Below the pieces are notes generated by a model that had not been told where the DNA came from, did not search any database, and saw only the letters and a program-made list of their open reading frames with translations. The position numbers and the translations under genes were made by a program. This document shows positions 1 to 5,891 of a DNA stretch of 10,365 nt, in pieces; the first letter of the stretch is position 1, and every line of letters begins with the position of its first letter. The DNA comes from Pseudomonadota bacterium (lineage in GTDB: Bacteria > Pseudomonadota > Gammaproteobacteria > Halothiobacillales > Halothiobacillaceae): assembly GCA_021795795.1 (NCBI GenBank), contig JAJYPA010000266.1, positions 1 to 10,365 on the forward strand, in the 5' to 3' direction.

Positions 1-512
1 CAAGCTATTGGGCTCAAATTCGCGCCGAGAACGGCGCACTTGCCCGCGTAGGATGCGTTCAGAAATTCGGTAAGGGTCTGACAGCCGAACTGCGCGATCT
101 GGCTGGGCGCTACGACGAGATCATTGTTGATGCGGGTGGCCGTGACTCAGTTGAAATGCGAGCTGCATTAGTCATTGCGCACACAGCTTTTTTCCCGGTA
201 CAGGCCAGTCAATTTGACCTATGGACGCTGGAACGAGTTTCAGAGCTGGTTGAAACCGCCCGCGGTTTTAATCCAGGTTTGGAGGCTAAGGTATTCATTT
301 CTCGTGCCAGCACCAACGCCACGAATCAAGACACCCAAGCAGCAAAGAATCTGGTTGCAGAATTTCAATCCCTCACTCTTGCAAAGGTCGTGCTGCGTGA
401 GCGCGTGGCGTTCAGGCGCAGCGCCGGCGACGGCATGTCTGTAATCGAACTCGGTAGCGACGAAAAGGCCGAATTCGAGGTGCGGCAATTGTTCAAGGAG
501 ATTTACGCATGA
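1..512 (+). CDS. parA: ParA-family partition ATPase, 5' end outside the window
   Basis: Partition ATPase that would help segregate the plasmid or element at cell division, acting on the nucleoid. The frame is open from base 3 to the TGA at 510-512, giving 169 visible residues. The deviant Walker A loop lies upstream of the window. What is seen is the conserved middle and end: a Walker B-like strand at residues 38-49 (YDEIIVDAGGRD) and the following stretch FPVQASQFDLWTL, a hallmark of short plasmid and ICE ParA proteins. These are usually a little over 200 residues, so roughly 40 are missing. An internal ATG at 156 is not a credible start because the Walker B strand lies before it. The stop overlaps the next gene by 4 bases (ATGA), so the two are translationally coupled. 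The family is clear; whether it partitions DNA or positions another cargo cannot be told. Confidence 0.88.
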   Translation, partial: SYWAQIRAENGALARVGCVQKFGKGLTAELRDLAGRYDEIIVDAGGRDSVEMRAALVIAHTAFFPVQASQFDLWTLERVSELVETARGFNPGLEAKVFISRASTNATNQDTQAAKNLVAEFQSLTLAKVVLRERVAFRRSAGDGMSVIELGSDEKAEFEVRQLFKEIYA

Positions 513-787
513 CAACCTTCAGAAAGCCACCAAAGCCGAAAACGGCAGAAGAATTTATCGCGGGAGGCAGCGTACAGACGCTGCCCGATAGAACAACCAA
601 CACGTCAACACCGTGGTCCGATCTCACCAATCCCAAGCGAACCGAGATATTCAATATTCGGCTGACACAAGCGGAAGCTGCGAAGCTCGCTTTTATCGCA
701 CAAAACACGCCATACAGTCGCCAAAGCTTTATTTTGGAGGTGTTAGGCCCAGCAATTGACGAGCAAATAAAGAAGATGCTTGCCTGA
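509..787 (+). CDS. small ribbon-helix-helix protein, probable ParB-like partner of ParA
   Basis: A 92-residue protein directly coupled to parA (ATG inside the overlapping ATGA). A Shine-Dalgarno AAGGAG at 495-500 lies 8 bases upstream. The N-terminal half (about 1-43) is polar, basic and proline/threonine-rich and probably disordered. It contains AEEFIAGG, a phrase I associate with small partner proteins of plasmid ParAs. The C-terminal half fits a ribbon-helix-helix DNA-binding fold: a strand around 44-52 (RTEIFNIRL), helix A about 53-66 and helix B about 69-88. By analogy with ParG/Omega-type proteins it would bind a centromere-like repeat as a dimer, repress the operon and stimulate ParA through its flexible N-terminus. 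The fold is inferred from the sequence pattern; the role is inferred from position. No repeated operator is visible here, though the parA promoter region lies outside the window. Confidence 0.7.
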   Translation: MTTFRKPPKPKTAEEFIAGGSVQTLPDRTTNTSTPWSDLTNPKRTEIFNIRLTQAEAAKLAFIAQNTPYSRQSFILEVLGPAIDEQIKKMLA

Positions 788-869
788 TCGATGGCGAGCG
801 AGAGCGTGGAAATGCGCAATTCTGCTGTAATCCAGTAAGCGTTTCTCGGCCCGATTCCCGGCTTAATCC
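788..869. other. convergent intergenic gap between the par operon and the pilus operon
   Basis: Both operons end here, so a bidirectional terminator would be expected. The best hairpin I found is a 7-pair stem at 809-815 with 834-840 (one G-T pair, 18-base loop), which is not followed by a T-run on either strand. I therefore do not call a terminator. No open frame or repeat is evident. Confidence 0.5.
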
Positions 870-1748
870 CTACCGCCCGAGGTCGTCATCAATATCAATG
901 TCGACCTCTGGCTGCTCCACAATGGATCTTTCGATTGACCGCTTTTGCTGCATTGCCCTTGATTCCCTGACAAGCGCCATGGTTGGCTCCAAGTAACCTT
1001 TGCACAGATCGATGAACTGCCTTCTTTCCTCATTGTCGGGAAGCGTATCGAGGTCTTTCAGGCTATCCAGACTGGGGATCGTTGACTGATAATCCGATAT
1101 GGCCCGCCTGTACTCATGACGCGCGTCGGTGGGCACGACAAGAGGCGGATATCCGGCACGTAGCACCGGCAGATTGGAGATCAATCGGGCTATCCGGCCG
1201 TTACCGTCAAAGAAGGGATGGGTAGTGACGAGGTCCAAGTGCAGATCCGCATAAACCTGCACGCAGCCCTCTTCCGACAAGGACCTTGACAGCGTTTTGT
1301 TGAGACGATCTAGCCACTGCGACATCAACTCAGTGATATGGGCCGGAGATGGGAATTCACGCATGTGTTGACAACCGTCAGTGCCAATGTAATTCGTGTA
1401 ATTGGGCTCTTTCTTCCAATCGCCCACGGGCTTGTAGATATCCAGTATCACTTCGGTAAGAAGGGCCCGATGCAAGGCGAACAGGTCCGCTTTCTGGATC
1501 TGCTCCACAGCAATCAGCCCGTAGACGATATCGATCGCTTGGGCATGACCGAACACTTCCTGATGATCCCGCAGCGGTTTGCCAGCGACGGTTAATCCTT
1601 CTTCAAGGACAAAAGCCGTCTCACCGAGCGTCAGGCTGTTGCCCTCAAGGGCTGTTGAGGTATGCGTCCACAAGTTGCGGATCTGACCAAAAAGGATGGC
1701 CTTGATATCATTATCAAGGTCTGAAAAAAAATACTTTGGCAAACCCAT
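870..1748 (-). CDS. fic: Fic-domain protein (class II, self-inhibited AMP-transferase type)
   Basis: Fic enzymes transfer AMP (sometimes other nucleotide moieties) from a nucleotide to hydroxyl side chains of target proteins. With the ATG at 1748 the protein has 292 residues. The catalytic motif HPFFDGNGR is intact at 177-185, with a further Arg at 188; His177 is the expected base. The inhibitory helix motif S-x-x-x-E-G/N is present at S31-E35-G36-N37, N-terminal to the core, which places it in class II; Glu35 would clamp the ATP gamma-phosphate position. A flap-like REFPSP at 130-135 fits the substrate-docking hairpin. The tail from about 265 is charged and ends in an acidic run. A GTG at 1775 would add 9 residues, but the ATG has a good Shine-Dalgarno (AGGGGG, 6-base spacing). 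It lies 32 bases after the EAL gene as the last gene of the pilus strand. Target unknown; it could instead be an independent passenger gene. Confidence 0.92.
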   Translation of the reverse strand: MGLPKYFFSDLDNDIKAILFGQIRNLWTHTSTALEGNSLTLGETAFVLEEGLTVAGKPLRDHQEVFGHAQAIDIVYGLIAVEQIQKADLFALHRALLTEVILDIYKPVGDWKKEPNYTNYIGTDGCQHMREFPSPAHITELMSQWLDRLNKTLSRSLSEEGCVQVYADLHLDLVTTHPFFDGNGRIARLISNLPVLRAGYPPLVVPTDARHEYRRAISDYQSTIPSLDSLKDLDTLPDNEERRQFIDLCKGYLEPTMALVRESRAMQQKRSIERSIVEQPEVDIDIDDDLGR

Positions 1749-1754
1749 TTTCCG

Positions 1755-1760
1755 CCCCCT
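1755..1760 (-). promoter_or_regulatory. Shine-Dalgarno site deciding the fic start
   Basis: AGGGGG on the minus strand, 6 bases before the ATG at 1748. It supports that ATG over the GTG at 1775. The fic gene is thus not overlapped with its upstream neighbour and has its own ribosome site. Confidence 0.6.
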
Positions 1761-1780
1761 ATTGCCCCGGCACACTCATC

Positions 1781-2620
1781 TCAACCCGGATGCCCATTAT
1801 AGACGATCTTCAACTCACTAGATGACTCTACGAGACTACTGTAAATTACATCCGGATGTCCTGGCATGCCAATATGGAACCCCTGGAAAGTTTCGCACCC
1901 GATACGGTAGAGCAGGTCATGCTGCTGCCTTGTTTCGACTCCTTCCGCAATCACGCCCAAGTTGAATATTTTGCTTATATTTACGATCGCTTCGACCATC
2001 GAGACATGCCTGTGATGATCAAAAATATCATACACAAAGCTTTTGTCGATTTTGACATGATCGACCGGCAGAATTTTCAGGTAGGACAACGAGGAAAAGC
2101 CCGTACCGAAATCGTCGATCGCAAATTTGCAGCCCAGCGCTTTGATGGCCCTTATTCTCTGTATGACAGGATCCAGATCTCCCATCGTGACCGACTCTGT
2201 GATCTCCAGAACAAGCAACTGGGGATCGATACCGACAATCGCCGATCTTACCCTGTCTACAAAGTGCTTCTCGAGCAGTTGTATCAAGCTCACGTTCACC
2301 GCGATTTCAAGATGGTGCGTTAATGGGTCTTGCTGGAATTGTTTGATCTGATCGCAGCCAGTCTGCAGCACCCATTCGCCGATCGGGACAATCAACCCGG
2401 AGGCTTCCGCAAGCGGGATAAACTCCATTGGCGAAACCAACCCGAGAGCAGGATGATTCCATCGCAATAGAGCTTCGGCACCTGTGCACTGCCCATCCCG
2501 GTTGATCTGCGGTTGGTAGTCCAGGAAAAACTGCTTCTCACGAATCGCGCGACGAAGCTCCTTCTCCAGGGATCGGTACAATCTCTTTTCGGCAGGATTT
2601 CGGGTCATTGGATCTACCAT
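1781..2620 (-). CDS. stand-alone EAL-domain cyclic-di-GMP phosphodiesterase
   Basis: EAL domains hydrolyse cyclic-di-GMP to pGpG. The 279-residue protein is essentially one EAL domain. All the residues expected for activity can be placed by comparison with RocR spacing: E49 in the EAL signature (EALLRWNHP), N109 (NVS), E139 (LEITE), D169-D170 (DDFGTGFSS), K190 (VKID), E226 (AEGVE) and Q246 (FQGF). Loop 6 is canonical. No membrane helix, GGDEF, PAS or receiver domain precedes it. The first 35 residues (NPAEKRL...LEKELRRAIRE...DYQPQ) look like the linker that joins GGDEF to EAL in bifunctional proteins, so it may derive from such a protein. After Q246 the usual YxFSKPLP segment is replaced by HIGMPGHP. 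The ATG overlaps the pilV stop by 7 bases, so translation is probably coupled. Local G+C (42-43% at 1981-2100) is lower than in the pil genes, suggesting separate acquisition. Activity is predicted, not shown. Confidence 0.93.
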   Translation of the reverse strand: MVDPMTRNPAEKRLYRSLEKELRRAIREKQFFLDYQPQINRDGQCTGAEALLRWNHPALGLVSPMEFIPLAEASGLIVPIGEWVLQTGCDQIKQFQQDPLTHHLEIAVNVSLIQLLEKHFVDRVRSAIVGIDPQLLVLEITESVTMGDLDPVIQRIRAIKALGCKFAIDDFGTGFSSLSYLKILPVDHVKIDKSFVYDIFDHHRHVSMVEAIVNISKIFNLGVIAEGVETRQQHDLLYRIGCETFQGFHIGMPGHPDVIYSSLVESSSELKIVYNGHPG

Positions 2621-4029
2621 GAAAGCGTTAGAAATCCAGGACTACCTCCTCCCCCGGCCGCACCACCAAGCCACACACAGCATGCGGGGTACTCATTTTG
2701 ACCAGAGGCTCCTCCTCCGCCAGCGCCGTAGCCTGTAGCTGACCCGCCGGGGCTATCTCCGGAATAATACCCATATGGGGTAGGCACTACTCCGGCTGCG
2801 CCTCCTGTACCATAAGCTGAGTTTTGGCCAGCAGTGGCGTCATTCGCTATTCCGGTATTTCCACGTGGGTTGGCATAGGCGCCTGCATCGCCGCTGCCGG
2901 CCCCAGCCGCCCCCCCGCCAAGCGTCAGGTAGTTTGTTCCAGCTCCGTCGACTATCGTCGTGTTCGTGCCCGGGGTCGCATATCCGACATAACCCGATCC
3001 ATTGTAATAATACGAACCATACCCCCCCGCCCCCACAGTAATGGTTATTGTTGTCAGCATTGGAATGGAAACAGCGGATCCTGTAGTACAGATTGCCGCT
3101 CCACCCCCTTGACCGCCTAGCGTGTAGTTATACGACCATGCTGGGCCGACGCCCCCCCCACCCCCACCTCCGCCGCAACCTGTTACTGTAAATGACGTGC
3201 AGCCTAATGGAGTATTAAAGGAATACGTCCCCGGCGAAGAAAAGGATCTTGATCCATGCGCACAGGAGATGCCAATGCTCTTCCATGTTCCTGATATGCA
3301 ATTCAGCGGCGCTCCGGTTCCATCCTGCGCTATCGAACCATTTGGCGAGCACACCGTGCCGGCAGTTGCTGTCGCCCCCATGATCAAAGGCGTATTCATG
3401 GTGTTGAGGGCCGGGTTGCCTGGCACCGCGTTTCGGTACAGGTAATTGTTGGCGAGATTGCCGTTGTTGAAGTACAGCAATGACCCGGCATGCCCGGAAC
3501 CAGGGTTGGCGTAGTTGGACATCGACACTTGCCAGCCAGAGAACGCACCCATCATGCAAGGCGTCCCCACGATCGCGCAGGTGCCTGCCACGCCATACTG
3601 GCTGGCGTAAGGCACAAAACCACCCTGCTGTCCTGCAAGCGATGCAAGCTGAGTCATTTTTGCAGCCGGTATCGCTGTACCGCCTTGCGGTAATACCACC
3701 ACCTGGAGCTGACCAGCCACGGGCTGCAGGACCTGTGCCTGCCAGACTTGTCCATAAGGATTGGTAGCTGAGAACGACACGGTTAGATATCCGGTCGCCT
3801 GCAGCATCGGCACAGTGATCGTTGCAGGAACGGTTGCCGTCGCCACGCCCTCGATCGCTGTGGCGTTCGCCTGAACGTACTGCTGAGTCGCGTCCGACAC
3901 CTGCTTGAGTTGTTGCGCAGTCGCTGCGATCTTCGCATTGTCGATTCCGACCTGCTCATAGTGAATGAACGTGGGGATTCCGAAAAGACCGATCGCCAAC
4001 GCAATCAAAACACCCATGACTTGAGACAT
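2614..4029 (-). CDS. pilV: PilV-like pilus-tip protein with C-terminal glycine-rich adhesin domain
   Basis: PilV sits at the tip of R64-type thin pili and recognises the recipient or a surface. The protein has 471 residues. MSQVMG precedes a hydrophobic helix (7-22), then an alpha-helical stretch rich in Q/A (28-60) typical of pilin-like N-termini. A Gly at position 6 could precede a prepilin cleavage, but the usual Glu at +5 is absent. Residues 227-250 carry Cys-x-x-x-Gly...Asp-Gly-x-Gly...Cys-x-Ser-Gly-x-Trp-Lys, the pattern I know from the end of the constant region of shufflon PilV proteins. From about 258 a different domain begins: SSPGTYSFNTP, FTVTGCGGGGGGGG (280-293), ITITVGAGG (328-336) and many Gly/Tyr/Ala patches, ending GGGGSPGFLTLSW. 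This resembles the glycine-rich domains of phage tail-fibre adhesins and prophage tail proteins. Ten cysteines suit a periplasmic or external location. No shufflon repeats or Rci-type recombinase are nearby. Start is ATG with GGGAG 7 bases upstream, 3 bases after the pilM-like stop. Confidence 0.82.
   Translation of the reverse strand: MSQVMGVLIALAIGLFGIPTFIHYEQVGIDNAKIAATAQQLKQVSDATQQYVQANATAIEGVATATVPATITVPMLQATGYLTVSFSATNPYGQVWQAQVLQPVAGQLQVVVLPQGGTAIPAAKMTQLASLAGQQGGFVPYASQYGVAGTCAIVGTPCMMGAFSGWQVSMSNYANPGSGHAGSLLYFNNGNLANNYLYRNAVPGNPALNTMNTPLIMGATATAGTVCSPNGSIAQDGTGAPLNCISGTWKSIGISCAHGSRSFSSPGTYSFNTPLGCTSFTVTGCGGGGGGGGVGPAWSYNYTLGGQGGGAAICTTGSAVSIPMLTTITITVGAGGYGSYYYNGSGYVGYATPGTNTTIVDGAGTNYLTLGGGAAGAGSGDAGAYANPRGNTGIANDATAGQNSAYGTGGAAGVVPTPYGYYSGDSPGGSATGYGAGGGGASGQNEYPACCVWLGGAAGGGGSPGFLTLSW
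2910..2916. repeat. C7 homopolymer in the pilV glycine-rich domain
   Basis: Seven C on the plus strand (seven G in the coding sense), in the codons for the GGGAAGAG region near residues 371-373 of PilV. One of three such runs in the tip domain. Confidence 0.9.
3022..3028. repeat. C7 homopolymer in the pilV glycine-rich domain
   Basis: Seven C on the plus strand, followed after one G by five more C. It encodes the GAGGYG segment at about residues 333-338 of PilV. A candidate slippage site. Confidence 0.9.
3152..3159. repeat. C8 homopolymer in the pilV poly-glycine codons
   Basis: Eight C on the plus strand, then one A, then five more C (3161-3165). It encodes the end of the eight-glycine run at residues 286-293 of PilV. 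Runs of this length in surface-protein genes are classic sites of slipped-strand phase variation; here a shift would remove most of the tip domain. Variation itself is inference. Confidence 0.9.
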
Positions 4030-4032
4030 GCA

Positions 4033-4515
4033 TCAACTCCCGATTTGAACTACCGATAAAATATCGCCGTCCGGTACGAATCCCGGCACGGTCAAAGCCT
4101 GAACGCCATAAGTTGGCGAAATCCACTGCGTGCCGGACACTTGCCCGATAGACGCATCGCCTCCCGTCAATTGCACGGCAGCGTAATCCATTCCCGGGTA
4201 ATCCTGCGCCCAGGAATAGATGATTCTGCCGTTGCCGGAAGGCGTCGCCACGACCTGATTGCCCGCTCCGTTCGGTAACGGTTGCCCGGGGGCAAGCCAT
4301 GCCGACAGGCTGGAAGATGGGATATTCCCGGTAAATGTCGGATTCACCTGCATGTAACTCCCCACGGCATCTCGGTATCCCACAAAGGATGCCGCCTGCG
4401 ATTGCGCGACAGTCTGCGTGGCTGGCGGGGCATTCTGTGCGGACTGATACTCTGCGATGGAATTCATCCCTGCCCAGAACACCACCACGATCATTGGCAT
4501 CAGCCAGAAAATCAT
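4033..4515 (-). CDS. pilM: PilM-like type IVb pilus protein (single N-terminal membrane helix)
   Basis: A 160-residue protein with a hydrophobic helix at the very N-terminus (2-17: IFWLMPMIVVVFWAGM) followed by a short helix and a soluble, probably periplasmic, beta-rich domain. The stretch ASFVGYRDAVGSYMQVNP (42-59) followed by a Gly-x-Ile and an SSLSAWLAPG segment matches my recollection of R64 PilM-family proteins (small, essential for thin-pilus biogenesis, molecular role unclear). It does not look like a prepilin: no basic leader ends in Gly before the hydrophobic helix and there is no Glu at +5. The ATG directly follows the TAA of the transglycosylase gene, with a GGTGG-type ribosome site 7 bases upstream inside that gene. 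The pilV ATG follows 3 bases after its stop. In R64, pilM lies before pilN, so its place before pilV is different here. Family assignment is moderate; a minor pilin-like protein is the alternative. Confidence 0.6.
   Translation of the reverse strand: MIFWLMPMIVVVFWAGMNSIAEYQSAQNAPPATQTVAQSQAASFVGYRDAVGSYMQVNPTFTGNIPSSSLSAWLAPGQPLPNGAGNQVVATPSGNGRIIYSWAQDYPGMDYAAVQLTGGDASIGQVSGTQWISPTYGVQALTVPGFVPDGDILSVVQIGS
4037..4041 (-). promoter_or_regulatory. Shine-Dalgarno site for pilV
   Basis: GGGAG on the minus strand, 7 bases before the pilV ATG at 4029. It lies within the last codons of the pilM-like gene. It supports 4029 as start over an overlapping out-of-frame ATG (TGATG) two codons upstream. 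Confidence 0.55.
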
Positions 4516-4962
4516 TTATTGACCACCCTTCAGTTGCGCCATCACCGCCTCATAAATCTTTCGCTCGTAGCGAATGCCGGCGACATCACTTGTGGCGTTG
4601 TATTTTCCGATCGCCTTCCAAGTGTTGCCGTGCTCGCGCATATTGCTCGACAGTATCCACGCCCCGATGTAGATATTGATGCAAGGATCGGCGAGCTGCG
4701 CGGGGTGGATGCCGAACCGCGCAAGCCTGGGAAACCAGCTCGAATTGATCTGCATAACCCCATAATCGAACGTCCCGTTCGGGTTGCGATTGAACGCGCG
4801 CGGGTTGTACCCGGACTCCACCCTGGCAATCGACCGCAGAATGACCGGGTTAACGTGGTGATATTGTGCCGCGCCATCGAAGCATGCTTCCATGTAAGGC
4901 GTCGGCTGCCCCGCGAAGGCATGCATACAGGGCAGAAAAGCGAGTAGCGCAACAAGCCTCAC
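4516..4962 (-). CDS. periplasmic lytic transglycosylase (R64 PilT / VirB1 type)
   Basis: Cleaves the glycan strands of peptidoglycan to make room for the pilus machinery. The 148-residue protein starts with a signal peptide (about 1-17, RLVALLAFL core, AFA cleavage site before Gly18). The soluble SLT fold follows: IARVESGYNPRAFN with catalytic Glu49, DYGVMQINSSWF (66-77), DPCINIYIGAWILSSNM (92-108) and WKAIGKYNA (115-123). Cys27 and Cys94 could form a disulfide. The size and motifs match the VirB1-like SLT family used by secretion and pilus systems. In R64 naming this enzyme is PilT, not to be confused with the retraction ATPase PilT, so I give no symbol. The start is GTG at 4962, overlapping the ATPase stop (GTGA), with a perfect AGGAGG 6 bases upstream. 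The stop TAA abuts the next ATG. Confidence 0.92.
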   Translation of the reverse strand: MRLVALLAFLPCMHAFAGQPTPYMEACFDGAAQYHHVNPVILRSIARVESGYNPRAFNRNPNGTFDYGVMQINSSWFPRLARFGIHPAQLADPCINIYIGAWILSSNMREHGNTWKAIGKYNATSDVAGIRYERKIYEAVMAQLKGGQ

Positions 4963-5891
4963 GGCAACCCTCCTGACATGAACAGTCGCCGCTGGCGCTC
5001 GATCTCGCTTTTCAGCAGATGGAAATCACCTGCGCGAATTGTGGCGCGGATGCCGTCCACGGAATTGCCCACCACCAGCAAAGGTTCGACGATCAAAATA
5101 CGTTTCTGAGGGGCGGTATCATCGATTTTCAGGGTCAGGTGCAGGATCGCGCGGAGCGCATCCGCCAGCCCATGATTGTCGCGGGCCTTGTCCGCGAACC
5201 GAGCCAATCCGGACGTGATGTCGTTGGCATGAAACGTCGAGATCACCAGGTGCCCGCTGGTCGCGGCGTGGATCGCCTGACGCGCGGCGTGCTCGTCCCT
5301 GATTTCTCCCACCATGATCAGATTCGGGGAGGCCCTCAACATCCTGACAATCGCTTCGCCAAACGCGCTATCGGTCGGCACTTCGGTCTGATAGCAAACG
5401 CCCTTCCCGTGGCTTCCCGAGATATCGATCTCGACCGGGTTTTCAGCCGTCCAGCACACGCCACCATGCTTGGACAGCCATTCCAGCGTCAGCGCCATGG
5501 CTGTCGTGGTTTTGCCGGATCCCGTGCGTCCGGCGAACAGAATCAATCCGTCTTTCATCTCCGGCGAGAGAAGCCTTGACGCGATCATTCCCGGAAATCC
5601 AAGAGCCGACAAAGAGTTCGGAGTCACACCATAGCGCCTGCATACAAACACAGATGATGAATCGGATACGTCCATGCGCTCCACGCGCAAACGAATGCCA
5701 TCGAAATCGATTCTGAAGTCCGGCGATCCGGACACCGCACCTTCCATCTCACGACGCAACTTACGGATGTCATCGGCGAGCGCAAGCGGGACCGGTATGC
5801 GATCCAGCGCGCTGGGCGTTTCCTTATACCAAGCGTCCTCTATTCTGGCCGGCAGAAACAAATCAGAAAATTTAAGGTCGGAGAGCGCCAT
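4959..5891 (-). CDS. second type IV pilus ATPase, PilT-like (possible retraction motor)
   Basis: Hexameric cytoplasmic secretion-type ATPase of 310 residues. Motifs: Walker A GRTGSGKTT (121-129), Asp box TAENPVEID (148-156), Walker B NLIMVGEIRDE (190-200) and His box GHLVISTFHAND (213-224). The two CxxC pairs of assembly ATPases are absent. Near the C-terminus GIRATIRAGD (280-289) resembles the AIRNLIRE signature of PilT retraction ATPases. The protein is shorter than PilQ by about 230 residues and has a compact N-terminal domain (about 1-100), again as in PilT-type proteins. It lies between pilR and the transglycosylase gene, and I do not know a counterpart in the R64 pil operon; BfpF of the bundle-forming pilus would be the functional analogue. 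The ATG at 5891 overlaps the pilR stop (TGATG); a GTG at 5894 would add one residue. A run of seven G (5894-5900, coding sense) just upstream may act as ribosome site. Retraction is inferred. Confidence 0.85.
   Translation of the reverse strand: MALSDLKFSDLFLPARIEDAWYKETPSALDRIPVPLALADDIRKLRREMEGAVSGSPDFRIDFDGIRLRVERMDVSDSSSVFVCRRYGVTPNSLSALGFPGMIASRLLSPEMKDGLILFAGRTGSGKTTTAMALTLEWLSKHGGVCWTAENPVEIDISGSHGKGVCYQTEVPTDSAFGEAIVRMLRASPNLIMVGEIRDEHAARQAIHAATSGHLVISTFHANDITSGLARFADKARDNHGLADALRAILHLTLKIDDTAPQKRILIVEPLLVVGNSVDGIRATIRAGDFHLLKSEIERQRRLFMSGGLP
4969..4974 (-). promoter_or_regulatory. strong Shine-Dalgarno deciding a GTG start
   Basis: AGGAGG on the minus strand, 6 bases before the GTG at 4962-4960. 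It lies in the last codons of the ATPase gene and settles the transglycosylase start, which also keeps the full signal peptide. Confidence 0.8.

Noticed and set aside
788..869. Possible bidirectional terminator hairpin between the convergent operons
   Set aside because: The best stem is 7 pairs with a wobble and a loop of about 18 bases, and no T-run follows on either strand.
1856..2323. 155-codon open frame on the plus strand within the EAL gene
   Set aside because: Opposite strand carries every EAL catalytic motif; the plus frame has no ribosome site or domain.
3265..3290. Partial resemblance to an R64 shufflon crossover site (TGCCAAT on the plus strand at 3270-3276) exactly where the PilV constant region ends
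   Set aside because: Only 7 bases agree with the 19-base site as I remember it. No second copy in inverted order, no alternative C-terminal segments and no Rci-type recombinase lie in the window, since the EAL gene follows directly.
4033..4515. PilM-like gene as the major prepilin PilS
   Set aside because: No basic leader ending in Gly before the hydrophobic helix and no Glu at position +5; the helix starts at residue 2.
4282..4947. 221-codon open frame on the plus strand opposite the pilM-like and transglycosylase genes
   Set aside because: Antisense shadow with no recognisable motifs; both minus-strand genes have strong family signatures and ribosome sites.
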